From NCBI GenBank assembly GCA_018417955.1, contig JACTVC010000026.1, positions 806,001-870,000 of the forward strand: a stretch of DNA of 64,000 bases, in the 5' to 3' direction. The position numbers were made by a program, and so were the translations under genes. The first letter of the stretch is position 1. Each line of letters begins with the position of its first letter. Of this stretch, positions 11,000-22,100 are shown piece after piece. The DNA comes from Laccaria trichodermophora (Eukaryota; Basidiomycota; Agaricomycetes; Agaricales; Hydnangiaceae). Below the pieces are notes generated by a model. That model had not been told where the DNA came from and searched no databases. It saw nothing but the letters and a program-made list of their open reading frames with translations.

Positions 11000-11283
11000 T
11001 GTCAGCCACTACGGCATCCCAGGCCTTCCAGACCGCTTCTTCGGCAATATCTCCATTTTCCAAGACAAGGAGAGTGATGTGACCATGATATCATAGTGAT
11101 CGGGGGTGTGTGGGTACGTCATAGTCACCTTCCCAAACACTTTCCCCGTCTCGGCGTCTCCCGGGGGTGTTGAAATACACATGGTGTCTAAAATGTTTTC
11201 CACATGAAGGGGGTTCGAACTTGAGACCTTCCGGTCCCAGAGCTCGACAAGCGATGGTGCCACCTGAGCCACCGCGCCCCAGT
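11000..11283 (-). mobile_element. tRNA-derived SINE-like element
   Basis: Read on the minus strand from 11283, the sequence begins GGGGCGCGG and contains an RNA polymerase III A box, TGGCTCAGGTGG. About 45 nt further is a B box, AGTTCGAACCC. Acceptor-stem complementarity is missing, so it is not a functional tRNA. A non-tRNA body follows down to about 11000. The right-hand limit is uncertain and no target duplication was found. Confidence 0.55.
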
Positions 11284-11763
11284 CTGCTCGAGTTATCCCT
11301 TACGCTGCCACCATGATACATCCCCAACGCAATTTTGTTCACGGAGATGGAGCTGACCCCTGGACATGGGAACTCATGGCTACAATACAGACAGCAATGC
11401 CGGCCAATCAGGTGGCCCAGTAATACTTTTGTTTCGTTGCCTACGAACTTGAAGGACAGTTCTTTGTTGGCTCTTTGAGTCAAACTGGCTGGGGAAATTA
11501 TAAATGAACTGCAAAGACTGTGCGGAGGGTCATAATTCCAACGTTCAGGGAGGCCCACTTAACAGAAGGATGTTGTCGGGCTCGCCATGAGTGATGAGGC
11601 CGACTCGGAGGAAGACGTTGGAAGCAAGTTAGAAGACGAGGACATCTGCCTGAGTGACATCTGCCTGTGACCGCGTCTACCGACGTCACCATATCATATC
11701 TTTCCGCCCAAGATTCAAGAACCAGCTGCGATCGAAGCTTTCGTTTTGTATCATTCACTGAGT
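11284..11763. other. 5' flank of F-box-like gene
   Basis: No gene is seen. A TGACATCTGCCTG(A/T)G segment repeats at about 11641-11670. The start codon of the downstream gene follows an AT-rich stretch. Confidence 0.35.
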
Positions 11764-13677
11764 ATGAACGTGAACCATTTTTTGGGTCCCATGGGGGTGA
11801 ATGGTGCTCTCACTGAAGAAGGTCGAGCACAACTAGAAGGCATCATCGCACACCACCAGAAGATTGTCGTCGAAATTGAAGCTGAGGCAGCCATAGCTTT
11901 GGAGGCGTTGAAGACTCTGACGAAGCAGCGAAACGAGGCACACGCATGGTTGGCTTCCTTGAGCACCACTGCGGACAAAGGTTCGCTGCCCCAAGTCATA
12001 AAACATGAAGAGATTCTCCTTGGAGATATTGACGAACGAATGATGAATGTAGAAGGCGAACTCCATTGTCTAGGTGGATTGGAGTACGAGGACGTCACAT
12101 ATCCTGGTAACTATGAACCTTCCGACGATGACAAACGTGAAATCGAGCAAAACCGACGAGAACTGCGGCAGCTTTCGGATGATTATCAAAGTATCTCAAA
12201 GCAGTTGGCCCTCCACCGGGACCAACTCTCGCCGATACGCAAGGTTCCTCCAGAGATCATTCGTCTCATATTCCTTTTCTGGGATGTCGACAGACCTCGC
12301 CGTCGAACAGCAACTTATGTGTCTCCGAACGTTCTTACCAGCGTTTGTATCGCCTGGAAGAACATCGCAATGGGCACACCCGAGTTATGGTCCTCGATCT
12401 CAGTCGAGATTCAAAAAGGAGTGTGTTACCCCGACAAAAGAGTCGTCGAAGCATGGTTGGAGCGCTCTGGTTCCTGTCCTCTTTCAATCTCCATCGAAGA
12501 ACGAGATCCATTCCTCCGCAGCAGTCGCGCTGGGATTGACTACACTCTTCCCACCATACTTACCACCGAACCAGAATCTGAAGATCCCACCGATTCAGTA
12601 GTTTCGTCCATGTTCGAGGTCTTCATCCCCCATCACGCCCGATGGCAGAAAGTCCGTATCCGATACAAAGATGCATGGTCCGAGAAAACCGGGTTCGCTT
12701 CATTGCCCAAGGACACCTCGTTCCCCTTGCTCGAAGAACTATACTTGGAGAAAAGTTACTGGCTGGAACAAGACGACGTGGATCGCATCACATCAACGAT
12801 GCTCTCCGCACCACGGCTTCATTCCGTCAGTTGGCTGAGCCAGAAGCCGTTCACGATGCTCACCTTTCCCTGGGCGCAGCTCACGCACTTCTGGCTTGGC
12901 CACATCATTTCGATGACTGAGGGTCTCCGCATCATCACAGCCTGCCCTCAGCTCACATCTCTAGAGCTAACGCTCATTCTTCCCGTCCAAGTAGCTATCA
13001 CAAACGGCTCTGGCTCAATTGTTCATAACAATCTACAACGCCTCCATCTAAGCACGGCAGGCGACCTGGGAATCCTCTTTGACAAGCTCACGCTACCAGC
13101 TCTGAATGATCTCTCACTCTCTGAGGTCCACGGGTCCTTTCCCAACATTACCCCCGTACACATCATTCACTGGCCACAATCCCAGTTCCTTGCGTTCCTC
13201 CTTCGTTCTGTGTGCACCGTCAAACACCTCATCATACAAGAATGCGATATCTCCGCGGAGGAGATGCTGGAGTGCCTTGCACATCCACAGATATCAACAT
13301 GGTTGGATTCGCTGTCTATCACGGAATATCATCAAAAGCATTTATGCGTGACGGAGGAGGCGTTGAAGCGGTTGACGTATACCACCTCTGCAGAAAGGGT
13401 TCTGCATAGTGGGGACGATTCGCCGGCGGAGGAGACCATTACCGAGACGCTCTGTCCGAATCTCAGCACCATCAAGCTATGGGGATGCATTTCTGCCCAG
13501 GATGGGAGAGCGGCGGGTATGGTTGAGTCGAGGTGGTTATCGGCCGAGGATTGCCCCGTCAAGCAATTGAAGATGGCGGTCATTGGGTTTTTCGCTAACG
13601 CGTGTCATACGGATGATTGGGCTCGATTGCAGGCGTTGAATCGGAAGAGGTTTGGGATCACGTATCTTCGACTTTGA
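11764..13677 (+). CDS. F-box-like protein, paralog A
   Basis: This is an intronless frame of 637 residues from ATG 11764. Residues about 25-150 are predicted coiled coil. A typical basidiomycete F-box-like core starts near residue 150 (SPIRKVPPEIIRLIFLFW), followed by VCIAWKNIAMGTPELWS. The rest looks like a divergent leucine-rich repeat region (SLEL, LRRL- and LHSV-type steps) ending with IKLWGCISAQDG. Such proteins usually serve as substrate adaptors of SCF ubiquitin ligases; that role is inferred. Two paralogs lie at 50,828-52,363 and 52,902-54,848 on the other strand. The gene is convergent with the DUF7770-like gene, 116 bp away. Confidence 0.8.
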   Translation: MNVNHFLGPMGVNGALTEEGRAQLEGIIAHHQKIVVEIEAEAAIALEALKTLTKQRNEAHAWLASLSTTADKGSLPQVIKHEEILLGDIDERMMNVEGELHCLGGLEYEDVTYPGNYEPSDDDKREIEQNRRELRQLSDDYQSISKQLALHRDQLSPIRKVPPEIIRLIFLFWDVDRPRRRTATYVSPNVLTSVCIAWKNIAMGTPELWSSISVEIQKGVCYPDKRVVEAWLERSGSCPLSISIEERDPFLRSSRAGIDYTLPTILTTEPESEDPTDSVVSSMFEVFIPHHARWQKVRIRYKDAWSEKTGFASLPKDTSFPLLEELYLEKSYWLEQDDVDRITSTMLSAPRLHSVSWLSQKPFTMLTFPWAQLTHFWLGHIISMTEGLRIITACPQLTSLELTLILPVQVAITNGSGSIVHNNLQRLHLSTAGDLGILFDKLTLPALNDLSLSEVHGSFPNITPVHIIHWPQSQFLAFLLRSVCTVKHLIIQECDISAEEMLECLAHPQISTWLDSLSITEYHQKHLCVTEEALKRLTYTTSAERVLHSGDDSPAEETITETLCPNLSTIKLWGCISAQDGRAAGMVESRWLSAEDCPVKQLKMAVIGFFANACHTDDWARLQALNRKRFGITYLRL

Positions 13678-13793
13678 TATGATATGAGGGTGCGTCTACT
13701 TTGATTTCTGTCATATGCATACGCGCACACGTTCGAAATTTAGGTTCCTCGTTGCGAGCTTTTGAAGTACATTCATCACTGGAAAAAAAACTA

Positions 13794-14381
13794 CTAGAAA
13801 GAACCCCGTGCAATTTCTCGAGCGAACGAGCCAGTGCCAGGAGGAAAACACCAATACATCCCAAGCGCATCTATGGCATCTTCAGCGTCTCCCCGAATCA
13901 CCAATCCAGCATCCACCAGATCTAGTACAAAGATGGAGAGCCAGTAGCGACATCCTTCACCCACCGGAGCGAACCTATACACATCCCTTTTCTTCGTGAT
14001 CAAGACATCTAGAACCGTCGCAACACTACAGCCCTCACCAACCACAGGAAGCGACTTGTGAAAGACGTTGTAGGCGTCATAATTGACCCGTTCCGTGTCA
14101 AGCATGATCATCGCGACATCGTTATCGTCAGGAGCGACGTCAAGGTGGACCCAGGAAGTTGGTGATGTCTCGAGGTACATGGTCCAGTGGTTGGTGGGTT
14201 GTTGCCCGTCGCTACCCGAGTTGTCCTCGTTTGGGTGGGCGATGAAGTGGATGTGGGAGATGGGGAGGGGGAGGTTGGTTTTGGAGAATTGGCTGATTCC
14301 CCAGTGGTCGTTTACGGTGTTGAAGATGTGGTTCCGAACTTTTTCTTCGACTGAATTCGATGTTGGTGTGTTTACAGGCAT
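13794..14381 (-). CDS. DUF7770-like protein
   Basis: This is a single-exon frame of 195 residues from ATG 14381; upstream in-frame codons lack an ATG. Landmarks are TNHWTMYLETSPTSWVHLD, KKRDVYRFAPVGEGCRYW and a C-terminal YWCFPPGTGSFAREIARGSF. I recognise this as a small fungal family of unknown function, from memory most like DUF7770; the name is tentative. No signal peptide or membrane segment is visible. It is convergent with the neighbouring F-box-like gene. Confidence 0.65.
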   Translation of the reverse strand: MPVNTPTSNSVEEKVRNHIFNTVNDHWGISQFSKTNLPLPISHIHFIAHPNEDNSGSDGQQPTNHWTMYLETSPTSWVHLDVAPDDNDVAMIMLDTERVNYDAYNVFHKSLPVVGEGCSVATVLDVLITKKRDVYRFAPVGEGCRYWLSIFVLDLVDAGLVIRGDAEDAIDALGMYWCFPPGTGSFAREIARGSF

Positions 14382-14417
14382 GGAATGGCTCAAGTAGGGC
14401 TGTCCTATGAGAACCAA

Positions 14418-15499
14418 ATGAGAACCTTAAAGTCGGCTTGAGTTTACATAAAACTTTAGAAAGACGTTGGGTGGTTTGATGTGTTAAGAATCCTTACCTA
14501 GAGATACTTAAGTCTCGGGATGATTCTTCAGTGTCTTTGCGAAGAGGTGAATTGAATTAACTCTCGTTAAGGGAGGACGAGGTTTGGACGAGGACGGTTT
14601 CTGTTCTGTGCAAAATGGGGAGCAACGTGTCGGAGGAGTCTTAGGCTTAGGAGTCATAGTAGTATGCGAATCCGACCATGATGCATGAGTCCTCCAAGTC
14701 GCGGCACCGAACGAGAAGAGGTCAACACTGAGTACTGAGTACTGAAATCTGGCTTTGAATAAAATGGATTGTTTGGTAAAAGGCATCGGAGTAAGACCTC
14801 GATACCGGATCAAATCCATTCAGTTTCCTCGCTCCAGTTCCATCAGCTACAGAAATCCTTGCTGGTTTCGCTCATTTCCTCGAATTTGGAACACATTCAC
14901 TAAAAGAAACATCTTGTCTCAATGAGCCTATTGATTATACTTACTTCCTTCCGCTCAACCGAAGATTCCAGGTCGGACCTTCCAGTGGCCAAAAGCCTGC
15001 AGCTTCTCCAGTGGCTCACACGGCGGTTTCAGGTTTCTGGCAGTACGAAAACGCTACGGTCTCAAGCCAAGTGTTGTGATTTCGGAGTTCGAATCACACC
15101 CAGATCACAGCCGCCCGTGCCAACACTTGTCCTGCGAATCACACCAAATCACACTTTTTGCAGTGCGTCCCACGCCAAATCACAGTTTTTTCCAGGACAA
15201 GTCACAAAACGGAGGCGTCAAATCACAGTTTAAATCACACTTTTTGGCGGGTGGGAGACTCGACTTGTCCTGGAATCACACCTCCCACCCAACACTTGTC
15301 CTGGACCCTGAGTGTTTTCTCTCGTGCGCTAATTCCCTTTCCGTTCAAGCTGCCGCTCGTACTTACATAGCTGTCCTCTCCCTTTACCTTGTAAAATAGA
15401 CTACCAGGTAGAGGCCTTGTGAATCAAATACATGAACTGCACCTCCACTCAGCTCCACGTGCACAACCTGTTTCCGGCATCAAGGTTTGGGAAGTCCAC
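14418..15499. other. Intergenic region with tRNA-like and AATCACA-rich repeats
   Basis: No protein gene is supported. At 15011-15022 there is an A-box-like TGGCTCACACGG and near 15082 a B-box-like GAGTTCGAATC. From 15085 to 15290 the motif AATCACA/GATCACA recurs at least seven times, and CCAACACTTGTCCTG occurs near 15118 and 15290. It may be another degenerate tRNA-derived repeat. Confidence 0.4.
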
Positions 15500-16590
15500 C
15501 CACAAGAAATGGATTTACTCTGTGAGTTCTGGCTCGAATTTGATGATCTTGGGCTTTACTTGACGGTGACTGCTACAGGAAGCGCCTCCCGAGCTTACGA
15601 AATGGAACGCCGATCCGTTCAATTTTGGCATTCGGTTTTGTGGTGAAAGGATGCCCACAAACAGAAATTGAGCTGGCAAAGTAAGTTCTTGCTCGTATTA
15701 TACATTCTTGGCTCTACGTGACCGAAATCGCTTCAGGAACCACCTCCCAAGTTTTGGGAATATGGCACCCAGCCGTTCGACGTCGGCGTGCGGTTTTGTG
15801 GCAAATAAGGTCTATTGTTAGAAATTGAGGCCTACAGGTAGGTTCTTGCTCGATTTTTACGTTCTTGGGTTCTACTGAACCGAAATTGCTCTAGGAACAA
15901 CCCCCCGAATTTTCGAAACGTAGCGCGTAACCGTTCAAAGTCGGCGCTTGGTTTTGCGGAGAAATGAGGTCTATTACCAGAAATTGAGACTTGCAGGTAA
16001 GTTCTTAATCAAATTTCACGTTCTTGGGCTCTACTTGACCGAAATTGCTTCAGGAACAGCCTCCCGAGTTTGCGAAATATGGCGCTTAACCGTTCAAATT
16101 AAGTGTTTGGTTCTGTGGAGCAATAAGGTCTCTTACCATAAATTGAGGCTTACAGGTAAGTTTTTGCTCGATTTATATGTTCTTGGGCTCTACTTGACCG
16201 GAATTGCTTCAGGAACAACCTCCCGAGTTTGCGAAACATGCCACTCAACCGTTCAAATTCAATGTTTGGTTTTGTGGAGCAATGAGGTCCATTACCAGGA
16301 ACCATTGTTAACACGTAAGTTTTTGCTCGATTTTTATGTTCTTGAGCTCTACTTGACCGGAATTGCTTCAGGAACAACCTCCCGAGTTTGCGAAACATGG
16401 CGCTCAACCGTTCACATTCAGCGTTTGATTCTGTGGAGAGATAAGGTCCATTACCAGGAATTGTTGTTAACATGTAAGTTCTTGCTCTATTTCTACGTTC
16501 TTGGGCTCTATCTAACAGAAATTGCTTCAGGAGTGATCTGCCAAATTAACGAAATGTGGCACACCCTTGTTCAACTTTAGCATTTGGTTT
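15441..16590 (+). repeat. Tandem array of exon-plus-intron units, 159-bp period
   Basis: Donor-like GT sites lie at 15522, 15681, 15838, 15997, 16156, 16315 and 16474; acceptor-like AG sites end at 15578, 15736, 15894, 16053, 16212, 16371 and 16530. Each unit thus holds a 56-57-nt intron-like segment (GTAAGTT...TTGCTTCAG) and a 101-102-nt exon-like segment. Five of the six complete exons are 102 nt, or 34 codons. One frame stays open over units 4-6 with a repeating TSRVCET...LVLWSNEV pattern, but units 1-3 have stops. An eighth, more divergent unit may start near 15441. It may be a decaying gene built by exon duplication, or a satellite with splice signals. Confidence 0.65.
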
Positions 16591-16951
16591 TGTATAAAAG
16601 TACAGTACATATTACTAATGTGGCTGAGTACAGTATGTGTGTAACTGGGAACAATTATAAGATGACGCAATAGAGATGATTCTTGAAGATATTTGTATGC
16701 TACAGTGGATGAGAGGCTCGACATTAACTGACAAAAAATGAAGAAATAAAACGAAAGAAGTTATTGATACAATGAAAGCATAACTAATCTTTAAGTGCCC
16801 ATGATGACGTCCCCAGAGGAGGGAGCACTAGACTCGGGGGAAGGGCCATTTACCTTGTCCTTCTTCTGCCGCTTTGTTTGGAGTTTGCGATGAAGCTGCG
16901 GCATTGATAACGTAAGACGTGTATCTTCAAGAACTTGGACAGCTTGCGAGG

Positions 16952-17331
16952 TGTGATACGGAGTTGAGGATACGCGCAGCCTCGCTTACTAATACTTGAC
17001 TTATACCTGTTTGTATTGGCATTAGCGCGTTAGACATAACTACATTCATCTTGCTGAACAAGCTCGCGTGAATCGTGTCCAGTGTCCACTGCTGGTAAGA
17101 CCAAAGGGTGAGCGCCCTATATAATGCTCCCTCCTCCACAGGATACGAGAGCCCTCCCTCTGGGTTATAGAGGATCTGCCTAGGATTGCTAGGCACCCGA
17201 GGAGATGAGCGCGACTTCAAGAGTCGCGTTCTCTTCTCATATCCATTCTTCAAGTCTATTCTACGACAACACTACTACGGTACTGCGAGCTCCACATCGC
17301 ACGAAGTCCCCGCGCACGCTGAGGTTTCACA
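16952..17331 (+). repeat. 5' LTR
   Basis: This copy is 380 bp, with TG...CA ends inside a TGTGA/TCACA inverted pair. A TATATAAT promoter-like box lies at 17118-17125. The primer-binding region just downstream reads TTGGTGGGGGCACCG; I could not assign the tRNA. Confidence 0.9.
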
Positions 17332-17822
17332 TTGGTGGGGGCACCGTGGACTTCACATTCGATGTTGAAGTCTCGCCTCGGGAGAATTCGGAGGCGGTAC
17401 TCCGATCACGCCATTGTGAGTGTGACACGTTACATACCACCTCCATCATCCTCCCTCGTGTACCAACCATTATCCAATTCCCTACTCGTCGCTGAGCGCA
17501 GTCCTTCCTGCGTTCGCGCGAGGATGCCCTGGAGCGCTGCTACAGCGTTCACGGTTATTCGACTCCCTTTGGCTATCCAGATCCTCCGGATTACCTTAGT
17601 CGTTTAGCCCCCGCGAGATCTTTCACCCGACACCTCCATCCGTTCAGTCTACCCCTCTCCCAACTGACTCATTCCGACTTAGCTATGCCACGAATCTTTC
17701 GGATGAAGGATCTCCCTCGATCAGCGTATCTACGAGCCGGCAAGAAATTTGCAATCGATTAAGGGGCCACTCGCGTATTTAAGAGATGACACAGTAGTTC
17801 TGTCTCTCTCAGCTACACTACC

Positions 17823-18395
17823 ATGGCTACCCCGTCCCAATCCAATGCCGATCTCGTCGACTCCACCGACAAACCCAAAACTACTGGCCGCTCAACTAGA
17901 GCAGCCTCCAAAAACCTTCAACTTGCGGAAGAGAGCGCTAAAGGTGCTAGCACCTCAGCTGTTCCTCCTGCGAAGGGAAAAGTGACGGCCACGTCACCGA
18001 TCGTTGAAGAGAGCGCAAAGGGTGCTAGCACCCCAGTTGTTCCTTCCGCGAAAGGTAAAGTGGCGGTTACATCGCAAACCAAACCTATCAAGCCAGGGGC
18101 ATCTTCGCAGAAAGCCCCAGCCCCACTCCCTCTTCCTCAGTCAGGTTCCAGCGCGCCGCAAGGCAGCGTTGTACCGGTTACGATCAACCCTCCTGGCCCG
18201 AACCTCACGATGCTGCAGGAGACAGGTCAAATCCTCTCGGATGCACCTTCCCTTACGTACTTAACTACGATTTCGAGCATATCTACGCTAGGCAACAAGA
18301 GCCCTAGGGGATCCCAGCGTATCTTCGAAGGGATCCCAACCTATGAGGACGTCTTGATCTACGACGAACCCCTTTCTATTTCCTTAGCTCGTTAA
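17823..18395 (+). CDS. Gag-like ORF of the chromovirus
   Basis: This is a 190-residue frame from ATG 17823 in a good context. It has a twice-repeated EESAKGAST..VP.AKGKV segment and is rich in Ser, Pro and Lys. No capsid major homology region or zinc knuckle is visible, and it is much shorter than usual Gypsy gag. It may be a truncated or divergent gag. The protease frame lies one base back (-1) and is open through the end of this ORF, so a frameshift near 18370-18395 could join them; no classical slippery heptamer is seen. Confidence 0.6.
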   Translation: MATPSQSNADLVDSTDKPKTTGRSTRAASKNLQLAEESAKGASTSAVPPAKGKVTATSPIVEESAKGASTPVVPSAKGKVAVTSQTKPIKPGASSQKAPAPLPLPQSGSSAPQGSVVPVTINPPGPNLTMLQETGQILSDAPSLTYLTTISSISTLGNKSPRGSQRIFEGIPTYEDVLIYDEPLSISLAR

Positions 18396-18396
18396 C

Positions 18397-19162
18397 CCGC
18401 GCTGAGCTTACTGGAGCAAAAGCTTTGCACGCCAAGAAAACGTTCATAACGGATAACCGAAACGTTCGCCGACGAATGGCAAATGAGTCCAAGGGCAAGG
18501 AAAAGGAAGATTCCCCAACTGGGGAATCAGTTGTTAAACCATTACCGAGAGCTAAGCGTCGCCTAAGGGACAGCGCTAAGCCGCCTCCTTATTCCTCTAA
18601 CACTAATAAACCCCCTCCTTATGCAGATAATCACGGTCCTGGGGAAATCTTTGTAGCGCCTAAAGGTCGCTCTTTCCCTGAAGGACTAGGCTCTCTAGGC
18701 ACTCGAGCTCTTCACGCTCGAGCCTTCATCGCCTCAACAAAAGGAGAAGTCGTGCAAGCTCGATTGGACTCTGGTGCGGATATCACGCTGATGTCTGAGG
18801 ACTTTTGGTCTTCCATTCCTGGGCTTCCGAAGCCTAAAGATGGGTTACGAATGAAACTCTACCATCTTACAGGATCTGCCAAGGTGCTAGGGTACATACG
18901 AACCACTCTGTTCATGCCCACGGAATCAGGAGCATTCGTCAGTTTCGATCTGGAAGCTTACGTAGTTCGCAACATGCGAGTACCACTGCTACTGGGTGAA
19001 GACTTCCAAACGACGTACGAATTAGGTGTGACTCGGTATGCTACGGGTCATTGCGACGTTCACGTTGGACGGACGGGACGAATAATCAAGGCATCTTCAG
19101 CCCAGAGAGTAGACCTCGGATTCGAAATCAGACAGGCGCATACAACGCAGTCGTTTGTATGA
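18397..19162 (+). CDS. Retropepsin-type protease region of pol
   Basis: The frame opens upstream of gag's stop without an ATG. The active-site motif is RLDSGADITLMS, with a flap-like region and LLLGEDF near the end, as in aspartic retropepsins of Gypsy elements. It would process the element's polyproteins. The frame ends in TGA at 19160-19162 and resumes in the same frame as the RT ORF. A CGA-to-TGA change would explain the single stop; suppression of the stop is the alternative. Confidence 0.75.
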
Positions 19163-19189
19163 GCCAAGGCCGCTCAACGAGCTAAGTGG

Positions 19190-22100
19190 ATGAAACCCAC
19201 TCAGGGAGACCCCCCAGTCCTAGCGGACGAAGATGCTATTATCCAGCCTCACTCTGTCAAGAACGTCAGGGTATCAGCTCCCTTTGCTGGACGCGATGAT
19301 TGGTTGGTGGAAAAAGTGATCATCGGCTTAGAGGATGGAGACATCCTGGCAGCCCCAACTACGTGGATCACGGCTTCTACGCCGATATTACCTATCGCTA
19401 ATCCTAGCGCTACCCCTAGGATCATCAGGAAGGGAGACATAGTCGGGCACTTGTTGGATCCCAGTGGCACCTTAGATAATCCCTCCGAAGAGAGCACGCT
19501 AGCGCGCTACGTCGCGTCGGCTGATGCCTTAAGGAAAGTCATTACGGGATCCCTGAAGGCGCAGGACTTAGCGGACGCCAAACCCACGTCGCAGGGTCCA
19601 GACGATAAACTGGATCAGGACGACGCTTGGGGCCCTAAGACGACAGCAGTACCTGAGGACTCGGTCCATGGTGATATCCTGGATGCAGTAAACTTGGGTC
19701 CTGACGTCCCGGAGCAATTCCAAAAGCCTTTGGCGGGCATACTGCGTAAGAATGTCGCAGCTTTTGGTATTGACGGCCGGTTAGGAAAAGTCGCAGCTAA
19801 GGTACCCATTCCCCTTAAGGAGGGTTCCACCCCAGTTTCCGTCCCCATGTATGCCGCTTCGCCAGCGAAACGAGAAGTTATCGATAAGCAAATGAAGACA
19901 TGGTTCGAGTCAGACGTTATCGAGCCTTCCGTCAGCCCCTGGGGTTTTCCTGTCGTAGTGGTCTATCGCAACGGCAAAGCTCGTCTGGCGGTAGATTATC
20001 ACAAGTTAAACGCGCAAACTATACCAGATGAGTTCCCCATCCCGCGCCAGACGGAAATCGTACAAGCTTTATCGGGCGCGCAAGTCCTTTCCACCTTTGA
20101 TGCCTTAGCTGGATTTACTCAGCTGGAGATGGCTGACGAGGACAAGGAGAAGACAGCTTTCCGATGCCACCTGGGTCTTTGGCAATTTAAAAGAATGCCT
20201 TTCGGTCTATGCAATGGGCCGTCCATTTTTCAGCGTTTGATGCAGGGAGTTCTATCACCGTACCTGTGGTTGTTCGCGCTGGTTTACATCGATGACATCG
20301 TCGTGTACTCTAAATCTTGGGAGGAGCATCTCGTTCATCTGGACACCGTCCTAGGTGCGATCGCCGCTGCGGGTATCACTCTATCTCCCCCTAAATGTTT
20401 CATTGGTTATTCTTCTATTCTTCTGCTGGGACAGAAGGTTTCACGATTAGGCCTATCGACGCATCAAGAGAAGGTCCAAGCCATCATGGATCTCGCTCGC
20501 CCAACCTCCGTGTCTGACTTACAGAAGTTCTTAGGCATGGTAGTTTATTTTTCAACTTATATTCCCTTTTATTCTTTTATAGCGAAGCCATTATTCGAGC
20601 TCTTGAAAAAGGGCTCTCGGTGGGATTGGCGGGCTGAGCACGAGTTAGCGTTTCAGCAGGCTAAAGAAGCGCTGTCAAACGCGCCTGTTCTGGGCCACCC
20701 TGTACAGGGTTGTCCGTATCGTTTATACACGGATGCGTCAGATGTTGCATTAGGCGCGAGCTTGCAGCAGGTGCAACCCATTCAAGTCGGTGATTTGAAA
20801 GGAACGCCAACCTACGACCGTCTTGCGAAAGCGTGGTCCGAGAACAAGCCCATCCCTCATCTTTTTCCTATTCTAACTAAGGACGTCGTTGAGAGGCCTG
20901 CCGACGATTCTTGGGGTCCATCTCTGGATGAGACTACGGTACATGTAGAACGTGTTATCGCCTATTGGAGCAGAACCTTCAAAGCAGCCGAGCGCAACTA
21001 CAGCGCCACGGAGAGAGAGGCGTTAGGCGCCAAGGAGGCCTTAGTGAAATTTCAGCCCTTTATAGAGGGAGAGACGGTCATCCTCATCACAGATCACGCC
21101 GCGCTTCAATGGGCTCGAGTATACGAGAACGCCAACAGGAGGTTAGCGGCGTGGGGGGCAGTATTCGCAGCGTATCCAGGACTACGCATCGTGCATAGAG
21201 CCGGACGAGTACACTCTAATGTCGACCCTTTGTCCAGACTACCACGTGTGCCGCCCCATAACTCCCCCGTTGTCGATGACATCCCAACTATAGCCCCTGA
21301 CGAGAGCAAACAGGATAGAGCCCAAGCCGTCGAAGATCGTATTCACCGAGCGAGTGCGCCTCGTGCGGCGTTCACCGTGTCCTGTTGGGAGGACGTGGTA
21401 GAGCGCCGGGCAAATGCTACTTACTATGAGCCGTCGGAAAGCCCAGCTCAGAGGGAAGCGGATCGATTGGCTGCCGCAGATGCAAGGACTCGCAGAGCTA
21501 ATAAGCGCAGCAAATTCCCGGTTACTGAACCAGAAGTGGGAACTACGCCTATGGCAGAGGGACTCCCTTCATTAATGGAGCCTCCACCCACGGAAATAGT
21601 CGAGGAATTAGTCGAAGAGATGGTTCCAGTCACGGAGCCCCCTCTTATTGAAGACGAGCTGCCCTTTCCGCTTGACGATCACTGGACCTACCCGATAGGA
21701 GTAAAGCCCACTTCGTCAACATTTGACGATGAATGGCTGAATAAACCTCATCTCCTTGTGGCTATGAAGCCATCAGTAATTGCTACTTTCGCACAGGGTT
21801 ACCCGCAGGACAAGTACTTCGCTCCCAAATATATAGAGGACATTCCCAATCCAAAGACAGTCATCACTCCCTCCCACTTCCGCAAAAGCAAGAATGGTTT
21901 ACTCTACTTCATAGATGCGGATTGGTCCGCTAGACTCTGCGTTCCGGAATCTAGGATACATTTCGTATTGAAATGGATCCACGATTCCCCTTATGAGAGC
22001 GCACATGCCGGACCACGTCGATTCTCATCTAGGCTTCGAGAGTTGTTCTTTTGGCCATCTATGCATAAAGACGTAATGGACTATACTAAGTCCTGCGACA

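Noticed and set aside
11211..11280. A functional tRNA gene on the minus strand
   Set aside because: A and B boxes are present but there is no acceptor-stem pairing and no normal anticodon arm, so a SINE-like head is the better call.
16150..16473. Minus-strand frame over the 159-bp array
   Set aside because: It is a repeat shadow; splice-like sites and the longer conserved pattern are on the plus strand.
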